A stretch of DNA of 64,000 nt, from assembly GCA_947492525.1 (NCBI GenBank), contig CANLNQ010000012.1:146876-210875 (forward strand). The letters are read 5' to 3'. Below, piece after piece: positions 45,149-54,537 of this stretch. A program made the translations under genes and the position numbers. The notes under the pieces are model-generated. The model saw only the letters and a list, made by a program, of their open reading frames with translations. It searched no databases and was not told the DNA's origin. This DNA comes from an uncultured Granulosicoccus sp. (GTDB lineage: Bacteria; Pseudomonadota; Gammaproteobacteria; Granulosicoccales; Granulosicoccaceae). The first letter of the stretch is position 1; every line of letters begins with the position of its first letter.

Positions 45149-47941
45149 ATGTCCAGCACCGCCAAATCCGATACAGCCACCGATAGCCCCGTCATTCTGG
45201 TTGACGGCTCAGCGTACCTGTATCGGGCATTCCATGCGATGCCGCCCTTGAGTAATGCAAAAGGTCAGCCGACCGGTGCCATCTACGGTGTCGTCAACAT
45301 GCTGCGCAAGCTGGTGGCCGACTATCAGCCCACCATCATGGTGGTGATATTCGATGCCAGCGGCAAGACGTTTCGTGACGACATCTACACAGAGTATAAG
45401 GCGAACCGTGCACGCATGCCCGACGACATGCGCTCGCAGATCAAGCCACTGTACGAGGTGGTGGAGAAGATGGGCTTCCCGATGCTGATCGTGGATGGCG
45501 TCGAGGCCGACGATGTCATCGGCACCCTGTCGGTGCAGGCCACCCAGGCCGGGCTCAAGACCATCGTTTCCACCGGTGACAAGGACATGGCGCAACTGGT
45601 GAATGAGCAGGTAACGCTCGTCAATACCATGACGAACACGGTCATGGACGTGGAGGGGGTCATCGAGAAGTTCGGGGTGCCGCCAGAGCTGATCATCGAC
45701 TATCTGGCGCTGGTGGGTGATACCTCCGACAACATCCCCGGCGTGCCCAGCTGTGGGCCGAAGACGGCGGTCAAATGGCTCAACGCGCATGGTTCCCTGC
45801 AGGGCGTCATGGACAATGCCGATTCCATCAAGGGCAAGATCGGCGAAAAACTGCGTGATGCCCTGGTGCATCTACCCATGTCCCGCGATCTGGCGACCAT
45901 TCGGCTGGATGTGGAATTGCCGCAGAAGGTCGATGATCTGAGCATCGGCGAACCGGATGTCGAGGGCCTGGCTGCGCTGTACAAGGAGCTGGAATTCAAC
46001 ACCTGGTCGCGCGAGCTGGCCGAGGGCAAGTCTCCGCTGCTGAACCGCCGGGCCCGTCAGGCCAATGGCGATGCGGATGCTGAGGTGGCCGCCGGCGAGG
46101 GCGATGCGGCGGCCGATTCTGCTGATTCGGTGGAACGTCAGTACGAAACCCTGTTCACGCTGGAAGCGCTGGATCGCTGGATAGCGGAGCTCGAATCTGC
46201 CGAGCTGTTTGCCTTCGATACCGAAACCACCAGTCTGGACTATATGCAGGCCGAGGTGGTCGGTGTGTCCTTTGCGCTGGCCGAAGGCCGTGCTGCCTAT
46301 GTGCCCCTGGCCCACGATTATGAAGACGCTCCCGAGCAGCTGGACCGAAGCGAGGTGCTGGAACGGCTGCGCCCACTGCTGGAGGGCAAGCAGCGCAATC
46401 TGGTGGGGCAGCACATCAAGTACGACATCAATGTGCTGCGCAATCACGGCATCGAGCTGGTCAATGTGGCGCATGACACCATGCTCGAATCCTATGTGCT
46501 GGACAGCACCGCCACCCGGCACGACATGGATTCCCTGGCGAAGAAGTATCTGGGGGTGTCCACCGTGAAGTTCGAGGACATCGCCGGCAAGGGCAAGAAA
46601 CAGCTGAGCTTCAATCAGATCGAGGTGGAAGCTGCCAGCCACTATGCTGCCGAGGATGCCGACATCACGCTGCGCCTGCATCACGCGCTGTGGCCGAAGC
46701 TCTCCGCCGAGGCAACGCTGAAGAAGCTGTACGAGGACATCGAGTTGCCCGCCTTGCATGTGCTGTCGCGCATCGAATGCACCGGGGTGCGTATCGACGC
46801 CGACATGCTGGCCAAGCAGGGCAAGGTACTGGCTGCGACCATCGAGCAGGTGAAGGCGGATGCCTACGAGGATGCCGGACGGGAATTCAATCTGGGGTCA
46901 CCCAAGCAGATCGGCGAGATCTTCTTCAACGAAAAGCAGTTTCCGATCATACGCAAGACACCCAAGGGGCAGCCATCCACGGCCGAGGATGTGCTCGAGC
47001 AGCTGGCTCTGGATTACCCGCTGCCAAAACTGATACTGCAACACCGCAGCCTGACCAAGCTGATGTCCACCTATATCGAGAAGCTGCCTGAGCAGATCGA
47101 TCCAGGGACGCATCGCGTGCATACTTCCTACAACCAGGCCATTGCCTCCACGGGGCGCCTGTCCAGCACCGATCCGAACCTGCAGAACATACCGGTACGC
47201 ACCGAGGAAGGTCGACGCATTCGGGAAGCCTTCATTGCCGAGAAGGGGTATCGCCTGCTGGCCGCGGATTATTCCCAGATAGAGCTGCGCATCATGGCCC
47301 ATCTGTCGGGTGATGAAGGCCTGGTAACCGCTTTCGAGCAGGGGCTGGACGTGCACAAGGCCACCGCCGCCGAGGTGTTCGGTGTGCCACTGGAAGCGGT
47401 GGAAGCGGACCAGCGCCGCTCGGCCAAGGCGATCAACTTCGGTCTGATCTATGGCATGTCCGCTTTTGGTCTGGCCAAGCAGCTGGACATACCCCGCGGC
47501 GAGGCGCAGAGCTATATCAATCTGTATTTCGACCGCTATCCCGGTGTGAAACGCTATATGGACGAAACCCGCGCGCTGGCGAAGGAGCAGGGATATGTGG
47601 AAACCGTGTTCGGTCGCCGTCTGTACCTGCCGGATATCAATGCCCGCAATGCGCAGATGAGAAACTACGCCGAACGCACGGCCATCAACGCACCGATGCA
47701 GGGAACCGCTGCCGATATCATCAAACGCGCCATGATCGATGTGGACGCGTGGTTGCGCAAGGACAGTATCGATGCGCGGATCATCATGCAGGTGCACGAT
47801 GAACTGGTGCTGGAGGTCAAGGCCGGTGAGCTGGAGAGTGTGGGCGAGCAGGTCAGTGGCCTGATGGTGAAGGCGGCCACCCTGAAGGTGCCGCTGGAAG
47901 TGGATGTGGGTGTGGGCAACAGCTGGGAAGAGGCGCACTGA
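45149..47941 (+). CDS. polA: DNA polymerase I
   Basis: 930 residues (E. coli 928). The N-terminal 5'-nuclease starts ILVDGSAYLYRAFHAMP and contains STGDKDMAQLV and GDTSDNIPGVP. A Glu/Ala-rich linker follows at about 300-330. The 3'-5' exonuclease domain is present with Exo I FDTETTSLD and AEDADITLRLH, so proofreading is likely. The polymerase part shows TGRLSSTDPNLQNIP, motif A ADYSQIELR (about residue 706), motif B RRSAKAINFGLIYGM, and motif C VHDELV (about 884). It acts in repair and Okazaki-fragment processing. Confidence 0.98.
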   Translation: MSSTAKSDTATDSPVILVDGSAYLYRAFHAMPPLSNAKGQPTGAIYGVVNMLRKLVADYQPTIMVVIFDASGKTFRDDIYTEYKANRARMPDDMRSQIKPLYEVVEKMGFPMLIVDGVEADDVIGTLSVQATQAGLKTIVSTGDKDMAQLVNEQVTLVNTMTNTVMDVEGVIEKFGVPPELIIDYLALVGDTSDNIPGVPSCGPKTAVKWLNAHGSLQGVMDNADSIKGKIGEKLRDALVHLPMSRDLATIRLDVELPQKVDDLSIGEPDVEGLAALYKELEFNTWSRELAEGKSPLLNRRARQANGDADAEVAAGEGDAAADSADSVERQYETLFTLEALDRWIAELESAELFAFDTETTSLDYMQAEVVGVSFALAEGRAAYVPLAHDYEDAPEQLDRSEVLERLRPLLEGKQRNLVGQHIKYDINVLRNHGIELVNVAHDTMLESYVLDSTATRHDMDSLAKKYLGVSTVKFEDIAGKGKKQLSFNQIEVEAASHYAAEDADITLRLHHALWPKLSAEATLKKLYEDIELPALHVLSRIECTGVRIDADMLAKQGKVLAATIEQVKADAYEDAGREFNLGSPKQIGEIFFNEKQFPIIRKTPKGQPSTAEDVLEQLALDYPLPKLILQHRSLTKLMSTYIEKLPEQIDPGTHRVHTSYNQAIASTGRLSSTDPNLQNIPVRTEEGRRIREAFIAEKGYRLLAADYSQIELRIMAHLSGDEGLVTAFEQGLDVHKATAAEVFGVPLEAVEADQRRSAKAINFGLIYGMSAFGLAKQLDIPRGEAQSYINLYFDRYPGVKRYMDETRALAKEQGYVETVFGRRLYLPDINARNAQMRNYAERTAINAPMQGTAADIIKRAMIDVDAWLRKDSIDARIIMQVHDELVLEVKAGELESVGEQVSGLMVKAATLKVPLEVDVGVGNSWEEAH

Positions 47942-47966
47942 GTGCATTCGGGCATCACACTGCAAG

Positions 47967-48875
47967 TCAGTCACCAATCTCTTCAAGCACCTCGCTGATC
48001 TGTTCGACGACCTTGCCGGTGGCGGTGCCCAGGGTATTGCCACGGCACAAGGAAATCTCCAGCGATTCAGTCAGGCGAGACTTGTGCAAGGGGCGAAAGA
48101 TCAGCCGTCCGGCTTCGACTTCGTGACCCGCATCAGGCCAGGTGAGAAAGCTGATTCCCCGACCCGCCTTCAGCGCGTCGAGCAATGCGCTGACCGAGTT
48201 GCTGCTGATGGCCACGCGCGGATTGACGCGCACGCTGAGCATCTCCGCCAGCAATTGCGTATGGCCGGACAGGTCGGCGCTCAGTAGACACAGGGGGTGC
48301 TGCAAGGCTTCCGACATGCTCAGTGTGCCGTCGTCCTCCGCCGATACCGGCAGACCGGGCGCGTGGACCGCGCCCACGTGATACTCCCGCCGATGCACGA
48401 CAACCAGACGCGCGATGCGGGGTGTGTTGAAGGCAATGATCATGTCCAGTTCCAGATCTTCGGCACGCTTGACGATTTCATTGGTGGTGCCGACAGCCAG
48501 CTCGAGCTCCACCTCGCCAAATTCGGTCTCCAGTCGCGCGGACAGACGCGGTATGAAATCGGCGACCAGGGCTCCCATGACACCCAGGCGCAGCCGCAGG
48601 CCCGTATCCTGTTCCGCCTGCTGCAACTTGCGCAGGAATGTCGCGTCTTCTGCCAACCAGCGTACGGCCTCGTTGCGCAAGGCCTCGCCCTGGCTCGTCA
48701 AGGCTATCCCCGTGGCGCTGCGCACCAGTAATCGGGTGCCGTAGCTGTTCTCCAGCATCTTCAGTTGCCGACTCAAGGCCGGTGCCGACAGGTTCAAGGC
48801 ATCGGCTGCGGCCCTGATGGAGGAGGACTGCGACACGACGACGAAGGATCTGAGTTCTTTGGAAAAGGCTGCCAT
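47967..48875 (-). CDS. LysR-family transcriptional regulator
   Basis: 302 residues. The N-terminal winged helix (about 8-65: SIRAAADALNLSAPALSRQLKMLENSYGTRLLVRS) and the LysR effector domain (about 90-295) are clear. It is divergent from the deaminase/ABC/dioxygenase cluster with about 80 bp between start codons, the usual place for a LysR gene that controls its neighbour. It is likely to respond to the compound used by that cluster. Confidence 0.92.
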   Translation of the reverse strand: MAAFSKELRSFVVVSQSSSIRAAADALNLSAPALSRQLKMLENSYGTRLLVRSATGIALTSQGEALRNEAVRWLAEDATFLRKLQQAEQDTGLRLRLGVMGALVADFIPRLSARLETEFGEVELELAVGTTNEIVKRAEDLELDMIIAFNTPRIARLVVVHRREYHVGAVHAPGLPVSAEDDGTLSMSEALQHPLCLLSADLSGHTQLLAEMLSVRVNPRVAISSNSVSALLDALKAGRGISFLTWPDAGHEVEAGRLIFRPLHKSRLTESLEISLCRGNTLGTATGKVVEQISEVLEEIGD

Positions 48876-48954
48876 CCCTCGAGTGTAAGAAAATTTGCAA
48901 CACTCTGTGAGATTCTTTCTACTTTATTGAGCACTGGAGCGCGTGCTAGCCTCG

Positions 48955-49452
48955 ATGCCACTCCCATTCAGAGACAGGACGTTGGCGACAGATCTCGAAT
49001 TGCTGCGTGAATCCATCCGTGTCGGCATTGCCGCTCGCGAGGCGGGTAACCATCCCTTCGGCGCGGTTCTGGCCGATGCAGACGGCAACATCCTGATGAC
49101 GATGGGTAATGCCTGGCTGGTGGATAGGGGTCCGGGACACGCGGAGACCAACCTGGTGCGCGAAGCGGCTCGCCGATACGACACCGACTTTCTCGCCAGC
49201 TGCACGCTCTACTCGGCGTTCGAACCCTGCAGCATGTGTTCCGGTTCAATCTACTGGGCGGGTGTGGGGCGTGTCGTGTTTGGCGTCACCGAGGCCAGAC
49301 TCGCCGAACTGACCGGGGACAACCCGGAAAATCTCACCATGGCGCTGTCATGTCGCGATGTACTGAATGCAGGTCAGCGCAAGATCCTTGTCGAAGGTCC
49401 GTTTCCCGAACTCGAAGAGGAGATCCTGAGTTCCCATGACGGCTTCTGGTGA
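48955..49452 (+). CDS. nucleoside/nucleobase deaminase, cytidine-deaminase fold
   Basis: 165 residues from ATG 48955. A GTG at 48943 with GGAG just before it is another possible start. Zinc-dependent deaminase motifs: His62-Ala-Glu64 (HAETN) and Cys92-Ser-Met-Cys95 (PCSMC), with the N-terminal GNHPFGAVLADADG typical of guanine/tRNA-adenosine/nucleoside deaminases. It is not TadA-like in context, as it lies first in the nucleobase cluster. The substrate could be guanine, cytosine or a modified base. Cytoplasmic. Confidence 0.85.
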   Translation: MPLPFRDRTLATDLELLRESIRVGIAAREAGNHPFGAVLADADGNILMTMGNAWLVDRGPGHAETNLVREAARRYDTDFLASCTLYSAFEPCSMCSGSIYWAGVGRVVFGVTEARLAELTGDNPENLTMALSCRDVLNAGQRKILVEGPFPELEEEILSSHDGFW

Positions 49453-49540
49453 TCGGCAAGCATCAGCGACATGAGGTCGGCTTGCCGCCCCCTGCGTCGC
49501 ACTTCTCCTTCCTCTCCATTCCATCAAGGCGTACACCTGC

Positions 49541-50539
49541 ATGAACACATCAACGCTATTTTCCGCTGCCGCCTCGGCATTACTGCTCACGGCAACGGCC
49601 ATGCCCACGCTGGCGGCAGACAAGGTCACCTACCAGCTGGACTGGCTTCCCGGTGGCGACAAGGCTCCGATCTATGTCTGCATTCAGGAGGGCTTCTGCG
49701 CCGACGCCGGCCTTGAGGTCAGTATCGAACCCGGACGTGGCTCGTCGGAAGCCATTACCAAGATCGCAACTGGCGCATCGGACATCGGTAGCGCCGGCAT
49801 TGGCGCGCTGATGGCGGCCGTCGCCTCGGAAGGCGTACCGGCAAAAGCGGTCATGTCGATATTCAACATGGGGCCGCATGCCTTCTACACGACCACGGAT
49901 TCCGGCATGAGTGCACTGGCGGACGTCAAGGGAAAAACCGTGGCCACCTCACCGTTCACCGCATCGAATGTCTATCTGCCGCTGGTGCTCGAAGACAATG
50001 GCCTGTCCGAGTCGGACATCACCCTGACCAAGGCCGATCCCAGTGCACTGGGTCCGTTGCTGATGACCGGGCAGACCGATGTGATCATCGCCTGGTTGAC
50101 CGATGTCTCGCGCTATGAGGGACAGGCAAAGGAGGCCAACAAGGAACTGGTGGTTCTGCCCTGGTCCGATGCCGGACTGGACTTGTATTCTGCCTCTCTG
50201 GTTGCGAGTGATACCTTTCTGTCGGAACGTCCGGATGTTGCCAAGCGATTCGTCGCCGCCTTCAAGCAATCCATCGAATTTGCAGCAGAAAACCCGGCAG
50301 CCGCCGGCGCGGCAGTAGCTGCCATGGTTCCCGAGTTGTCTTCAGAAGATGTCGAGGCCAGTTGGCTGGATGCATCGAAGCTTGTATTCAACGAGGTTAC
50401 CGAGAAATACGGACTTGGTGCGCTGGATGCGGATCGTCTGGCCTCTACCTGGGTACGCGTTGCTGCATCGCAGGGGCTGGAACTGGATGCGCTGGATCCG
50501 GAAAGCATCATCGATCGCAGCTTCCTGCCAGCTGAATAA
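49541..50539 (+). CDS. NMT1/THI5-like ABC substrate-binding protein
   Basis: 332 residues with a signal peptide (cleavage about residue 25, TLAADK). The NMT1/ThiY-type binding fold is shown by LDWLPGGDKAPIYVCIQEGFCADAGLEV, GRGSSEAITKIATGASDIG and SALADVKGKTVATSP. Family members carry pyrimidine-like molecules (ThiY for formylaminopyrimidine), purine-type bases, nitrate or sulfonates. The context suggests a nucleobase. It is followed 3 bp later by the ATPase gene. Confidence 0.9.
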   Translation: MNTSTLFSAAASALLLTATAMPTLAADKVTYQLDWLPGGDKAPIYVCIQEGFCADAGLEVSIEPGRGSSEAITKIATGASDIGSAGIGALMAAVASEGVPAKAVMSIFNMGPHAFYTTTDSGMSALADVKGKTVATSPFTASNVYLPLVLEDNGLSESDITLTKADPSALGPLLMTGQTDVIIAWLTDVSRYEGQAKEANKELVVLPWSDAGLDLYSASLVASDTFLSERPDVAKRFVAAFKQSIEFAAENPAAAGAAVAAMVPELSSEDVEASWLDASKLVFNEVTEKYGLGALDADRLASTWVRVAASQGLELDALDPESIIDRSFLPAE

Positions 50540-50542
50540 GTC

Positions 50543-51334
50543 ATGATTCAGCGGACTGATGCCATACGTTTCAATGGCGTGGGTCAGACCTTCGCCACCG
50601 ACAGTGGACCACTGACGGCTCTGGAGAGTGTTGATCTGTCTATTGAACGGCATCAGTTCGTGGCGGTGCTGGGACCGTCCGGCTGCGGCAAGTCGACTCT
50701 GTTGCGACTGGCGGCAGGTCTGCTTTCCCCGACGAGCGGTGAAACCCTGATTCACGGTGTGGCGGTTGACGGGCCACACGATGATATCGGCATGGTCTTT
50801 CAGCAGGCAACCTTGCTGCCCTGGGCGACTGTGCTGGATAACGTGACCTTTCCTGCCAAGCACAAGAATGGACGGGTGTTCCGGGTTGAGCGTGAACGTG
50901 CAAGGCAAGTCATCGAGGCAGTGGGTCTGAAAGGGTTCGAAGCCCAGTTGCCGGCGCAACTATCCGGCGGCATGCAACAGCGTGTGGGCATCGCGCGTGC
51001 TCTTTTTCTGAACCCTGATATCCTGTTGATGGATGAGCCCTTCTCGGCGCTGGATGCCTTGACGCGGGATGCCATGGGTCTGGAACTGCTCAAACTCTGG
51101 CAAGCCAGTCCCAAGACGGTCCTGTTCATCACGCACTCCATACCCGAGGCGGTCCTGCTGGCGGATCGCGTCATCGTGATGAGCGCAAGGCCCGGGCACG
51201 TCATAGCCGATCGCGTGGTACCCCTCGACAGGCCGCGTGACGAGACCAGCCTGCGGTCACCCGAGGTGCAGGAACTGGCCGCCGAGCTACGCCAGCTTCT
51301 GATGCCGACACTCATCGGGGGAGAGCGATCATGA
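50543..51334 (+). CDS. ABC transporter ATP-binding protein (SsuB/TauB/ThiZ type)
   Basis: 263 residues. Walker A GPSGCGKS at 44-51, Q-loop VFQQ, signature LSGGMQQR at 140-147 and Walker B LLMDEP at 161-166, with D-loop SALD and switch His in ITHSIPEA. Energises import with the adjacent permease, which starts 4 bp inside it (ATGA). Confidence 0.96.
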   Translation: MIQRTDAIRFNGVGQTFATDSGPLTALESVDLSIERHQFVAVLGPSGCGKSTLLRLAAGLLSPTSGETLIHGVAVDGPHDDIGMVFQQATLLPWATVLDNVTFPAKHKNGRVFRVERERARQVIEAVGLKGFEAQLPAQLSGGMQQRVGIARALFLNPDILLMDEPFSALDALTRDAMGLELLKLWQASPKTVLFITHSIPEAVLLADRVIVMSARPGHVIADRVVPLDRPRDETSLRSPEVQELAAELRQLLMPTLIGGERS

Positions 51335-52104
51335 AACAACGCCTGTTATCGATGCCTGTCGTTCTGCCGCTGCTGAGCTTTGTCGCGATACTGATCATCT
51401 GGGAGCTCGCCGCCCGGGTATTCGCGATTCCCAGCTACATCCTGCCGGCGCCGACTCGCATCCTGCAGGGCTTCAGTGCGGTATCTGCAGAGCGCTGGCT
51501 GGAGCATGTCTGGGCGACCTTGCGCATAGCCTTGTCAGGCTTCGGATTCGCCATTGTCCTGTCGTTGCCGATTGCCGTGGGGCTGGCCAAATCACGCCTG
51601 CTGTCACGGGCACTGTATCCACTGCTGGTGGTCATCCAATCGGTGCCAGTCGTGGCGGTGGCGCCCATCATCATCGTGGTTCTGGGTACCGGGGATGCAG
51701 CACGCATTGTCATTACCTTCATGATTGCCTTCTTTCCGCTGGTGGTATCGATGACCACCGGGCTCATGGCGACGCCCCCGGAATTGATCGAACTGTCGCG
51801 CTCGCTGCGCGCGCCGGCGTATCGACAGATCACCCAGATTCGTCTGCCCTATGCAGTGCCCTATATCTTCTCCGGGTTGAAGATCTCGATCACACTGGCG
51901 GTGATCGGTGCGGTGGTGTCCGAATTCGTGGCGGCGCAGGTGGGCATCGGCTACTTCATCCAGTTTTCCACCTCCATGTTCAAGCTGCCGCAAGCCTGGG
52001 CAGGGCTTGTATTGCTGGTCGCCCTGTCCCTGATCCTGTTTCAGGCAGTGAGCCTGGCGCAACGTCTCCTGTTTCCCTGGTCATTACCGAAAGAACGCCG
52101 ATGA
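51331..52104 (+). CDS. ABC transporter permease (BPD_transp_1)
   Basis: 257 residues with six or so membrane segments starting MPVVLPLLSFVAILIIWELA. The EAA loop region (ELSRSLRAPAYRQITQIRLPYAVPYIF) is clear and contacts the ATPase. Inner-membrane subunit of the NMT1-type importer. It overlaps the amidohydrolase start by 4 bp, linking transport and catabolism. Confidence 0.95.
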   Translation: MKQRLLSMPVVLPLLSFVAILIIWELAARVFAIPSYILPAPTRILQGFSAVSAERWLEHVWATLRIALSGFGFAIVLSLPIAVGLAKSRLLSRALYPLLVVIQSVPVVAVAPIIIVVLGTGDAARIVITFMIAFFPLVVSMTTGLMATPPELIELSRSLRAPAYRQITQIRLPYAVPYIFSGLKISITLAVIGAVVSEFVAAQVGIGYFIQFSTSMFKLPQAWAGLVLLVALSLILFQAVSLAQRLLFPWSLPKERR

Positions 52105-53465
52105 GCGTGCTGATCGACAATATCGAGCACGGTTGGGTAGGGGATGCTGCCGGCACCCGCTTTTCAGGAGCCATCCGGGTTGAGGGCGGGCGTATTGTCG
52201 AGATGGGAAGGCTTGCGCCACGTGCCGATGAGCAGGTGCTGGATGCGACGGCCTGCGTCGTGACCCCGGGTCTGGTCAATACCCATCATCACCTGTTCCA
52301 GTCCGTGCTCAAGGGCATTGCCCTGGATGCCTCGCTGGACACGTGGTTGGGTCTGGTGCCTTATCGGTATTGGCCACACATCGATGAGCAGACATTGCGG
52401 GTGTCGGCGCGGATTGGCCTGGTCGAACTGCTGCTCAGTGGTGCCACGTCGGTGTGTGATCATCACTATGTCTTTTCCGAGCGCTACGACTATGATCCTG
52501 CCACCGTGCTGTTCGAAGAGGCGCAGGCACTGGGCGTGCGATTCACGCTGGCGCGAGGCGGCATGGCCCACGGGCGGGATTTTGGTGATTCGGCACCTCC
52601 GGCACCGGTGGAAACCGTCCAGGCCTTTATCGATGGCGTGGCTGCCACGGCCCGTCGCTGGCACGATGCCAGTGAGGATGCCATGACACGCGTGGCATCG
52701 GCACCGACGACCCCGAATTTCAACTTCGCCCCCGAATCCCTGGCCGCCATTGCCCAGGAAGCTCGCAGTCTGGGGCTTCGCCTGCATGCCCACCTGTCGG
52801 AGAACGCAGCCTATGCCGCTCATACCCTGCGTGACTTCGGTGAACGCCCCGTACCGTGGCTGGCCCGGCATGACTGGCTGGGTGAGGATGTCTGGTTTGC
52901 CCACCTGGTGGATGTGTCTGCCGATGAGGTGAGACTGCTGGCCGAAAGTGGTACGGCCATGGCGCATTGTCCGCAGGCAAATGCAAGACTGGGTTCCGGT
53001 ATCGCCCCGGCACCAGCCTTGCACTCTGCCGGTGGTACGGTGTCACTGGCCGTGGACGGTGCGGCTGCGAATGAGGCGGCCGATATGGGGGCTGCCATGT
53101 ACAGTGCCTTTTCGCTGCATCGCGCCACGCATGGTGTGACCGCGAGCGATCCTGCCACGGTGCTGCACTGGGCCACCCTGGGTGGAGTCCGCGCGCTGGG
53201 GTTGGCGAGCACGGGTGCCTTGCGCGTGGGTATGGCTGCCGATATCGCCCTGTTCGAACTCTCTGCACCGCGTTGTCTCGGCTTGCACGATCCGGCCATC
53301 GCGCCGATGGTCAGCGGCGCGGCATCGGTGCGGCACAGCATGGTAGCAGGCAACATCGTGGTACGCGATGGCGCCGTCGTCGGGCTGGACGCGGCTACGC
53401 TTGCCGAGGATGCACACCGTGCGACAGCACGTCTGGCCGCAGCCGTGCGTCAGGCAGCAACATGA
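52101..53465 (+). CDS. amidohydrolase, 8-oxoguanine-deaminase-like
   Basis: 454 residues. Metal ligands His62 and His64 (NTHHHLFQS), then a His in HAHLSENAAYAAH, and NARLGSG with the later Asp in AVDGAA. The overall pattern resembles the 8-oxoguanine/isoguanine deaminase group in the TrzN/AtzA branch of the amidohydrolase superfamily. The active substrate could be an oxidised or substituted purine. Cytoplasmic. Overlaps the permease by 4 bp. Confidence 0.88.
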   Translation: MSVLIDNIEHGWVGDAAGTRFSGAIRVEGGRIVEMGRLAPRADEQVLDATACVVTPGLVNTHHHLFQSVLKGIALDASLDTWLGLVPYRYWPHIDEQTLRVSARIGLVELLLSGATSVCDHHYVFSERYDYDPATVLFEEAQALGVRFTLARGGMAHGRDFGDSAPPAPVETVQAFIDGVAATARRWHDASEDAMTRVASAPTTPNFNFAPESLAAIAQEARSLGLRLHAHLSENAAYAAHTLRDFGERPVPWLARHDWLGEDVWFAHLVDVSADEVRLLAESGTAMAHCPQANARLGSGIAPAPALHSAGGTVSLAVDGAAANEAADMGAAMYSAFSLHRATHGVTASDPATVLHWATLGGVRALGLASTGALRVGMAADIALFELSAPRCLGLHDPAIAPMVSGAASVRHSMVAGNIVVRDGAVVGLDAATLAEDAHRATARLAAAVRQAAT

Positions 53466-53541
53466 TCATTCACGGAGTAGAAGCAGTCAGCGCCACACGG
53501 GCGTGGGTCATTGCTCCCCTTGACTCGAGGGAAATTCTTTC

Positions 53542-54537
53542 ATGACAACAGACAATCGTTACCAGCTTGCCGAGCTGGAAAAGGAAGCCACGCTGGGCGC
53601 CTACGGTGAAGAGATCCAGCGTGATATCCCTCAGATCGATATGTCGGACTACTTCAATCGCCGGCAGACCATCAGTGATGAGTTGTGGGAGGCCGCAACC
53701 AGTATCGGCTTCTTTCAGCTGGTCAATCACGGCATTCCGCAGACACTCACGGCAGATGCCTTTGCGATGTCCGAAGCGTTTTTCGACCTGCCGGATGCCA
53801 TCAAGGCGAAGTATCCGCTCAAGCCGGGTAGCAACGCGGGTTGGGAATACAAGTCGCAAGTGCGCCCTTCAACCGGTACGCCGGATCAGAAGGAGAGCTA
53901 CCAGATCACGCTGCCGCGCATGCAGGCTCTGTGGCCCAGTGGCGAGGAGTTGTTCGGCTTCAAGGAGACCCTGCTTGCCTTCGAGAGGCACAACTGGTCG
54001 GTGGCCATGAAGGTGCTGGATTGCCTTGCCGAGCGCTTGTCATTCCCGCCAGGCTTCTTCACGGCGGGGCATGATCCGGACAAACCCGAATATCAATCCA
54101 CACTACGCCTGCTTCACTATCTGGGTATGGAAGAAGCGAAACCAGAGGACTTCAACTACTGGCGTGCCGGTGCCCACTCGGATTTCGACTGCCTGACCAT
54201 GCTGCATCAGTGTGAAGGGCAGGGTGGCTTGCAGATCTGTCCGGGAAAGGATGTGCAGGGCGATGCGGCGCAGTGGACGGACGTGCCGCCGCTGGGGCAT
54301 GTGATCACCTGCAATATCGGCGACATGCTCATGCGCTGGTCAGACGACAAGCTCCTGTCCACCCTGCATCGTGTGCGCATGCCCAAGCCCGGCGAATCCC
54401 TGGGACCGCGTTATTCGCTGGCCTATTTTGCGCAGGCCAATATGGACACGATCCTTGAAGGGCTTGAAGGGAAATACGAAGCCATGTCGGCACACGACTA
54501 CATCCAGATGCGAATCGGTGCGAACTTCAGCAAATGA
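53542..54537 (+). CDS. 2-oxoglutarate/Fe(II) dioxygenase, isopenicillin-N-synthase family (1)
   Basis: 331 residues. Iron ligands His212, Asp214 (AHSDFDCLT) and His276 (STLHRVRMP). RYSLAYF has the Arg that would bind 2-oxoglutarate. The N-terminal DIOX_N part includes SIGFFQLVNHGI. The family hydroxylates or demethylates small molecules. Thymine 7-hydroxylase and other nucleobase oxygenases belong to it. It overlaps the next gene by 4 bp, which encodes a second member. Confidence 0.9.
   Translation: MTTDNRYQLAELEKEATLGAYGEEIQRDIPQIDMSDYFNRRQTISDELWEAATSIGFFQLVNHGIPQTLTADAFAMSEAFFDLPDAIKAKYPLKPGSNAGWEYKSQVRPSTGTPDQKESYQITLPRMQALWPSGEELFGFKETLLAFERHNWSVAMKVLDCLAERLSFPPGFFTAGHDPDKPEYQSTLRLLHYLGMEEAKPEDFNYWRAGAHSDFDCLTMLHQCEGQGGLQICPGKDVQGDAAQWTDVPPLGHVITCNIGDMLMRWSDDKLLSTLHRVRMPKPGESLGPRYSLAYFAQANMDTILEGLEGKYEAMSAHDYIQMRIGANFSK

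Noticed and set aside
46898..48043. 381-residue open frame on the minus strand
   Set aside because: Antisense to polA and overlapping the end of the LysR gene. No domain.
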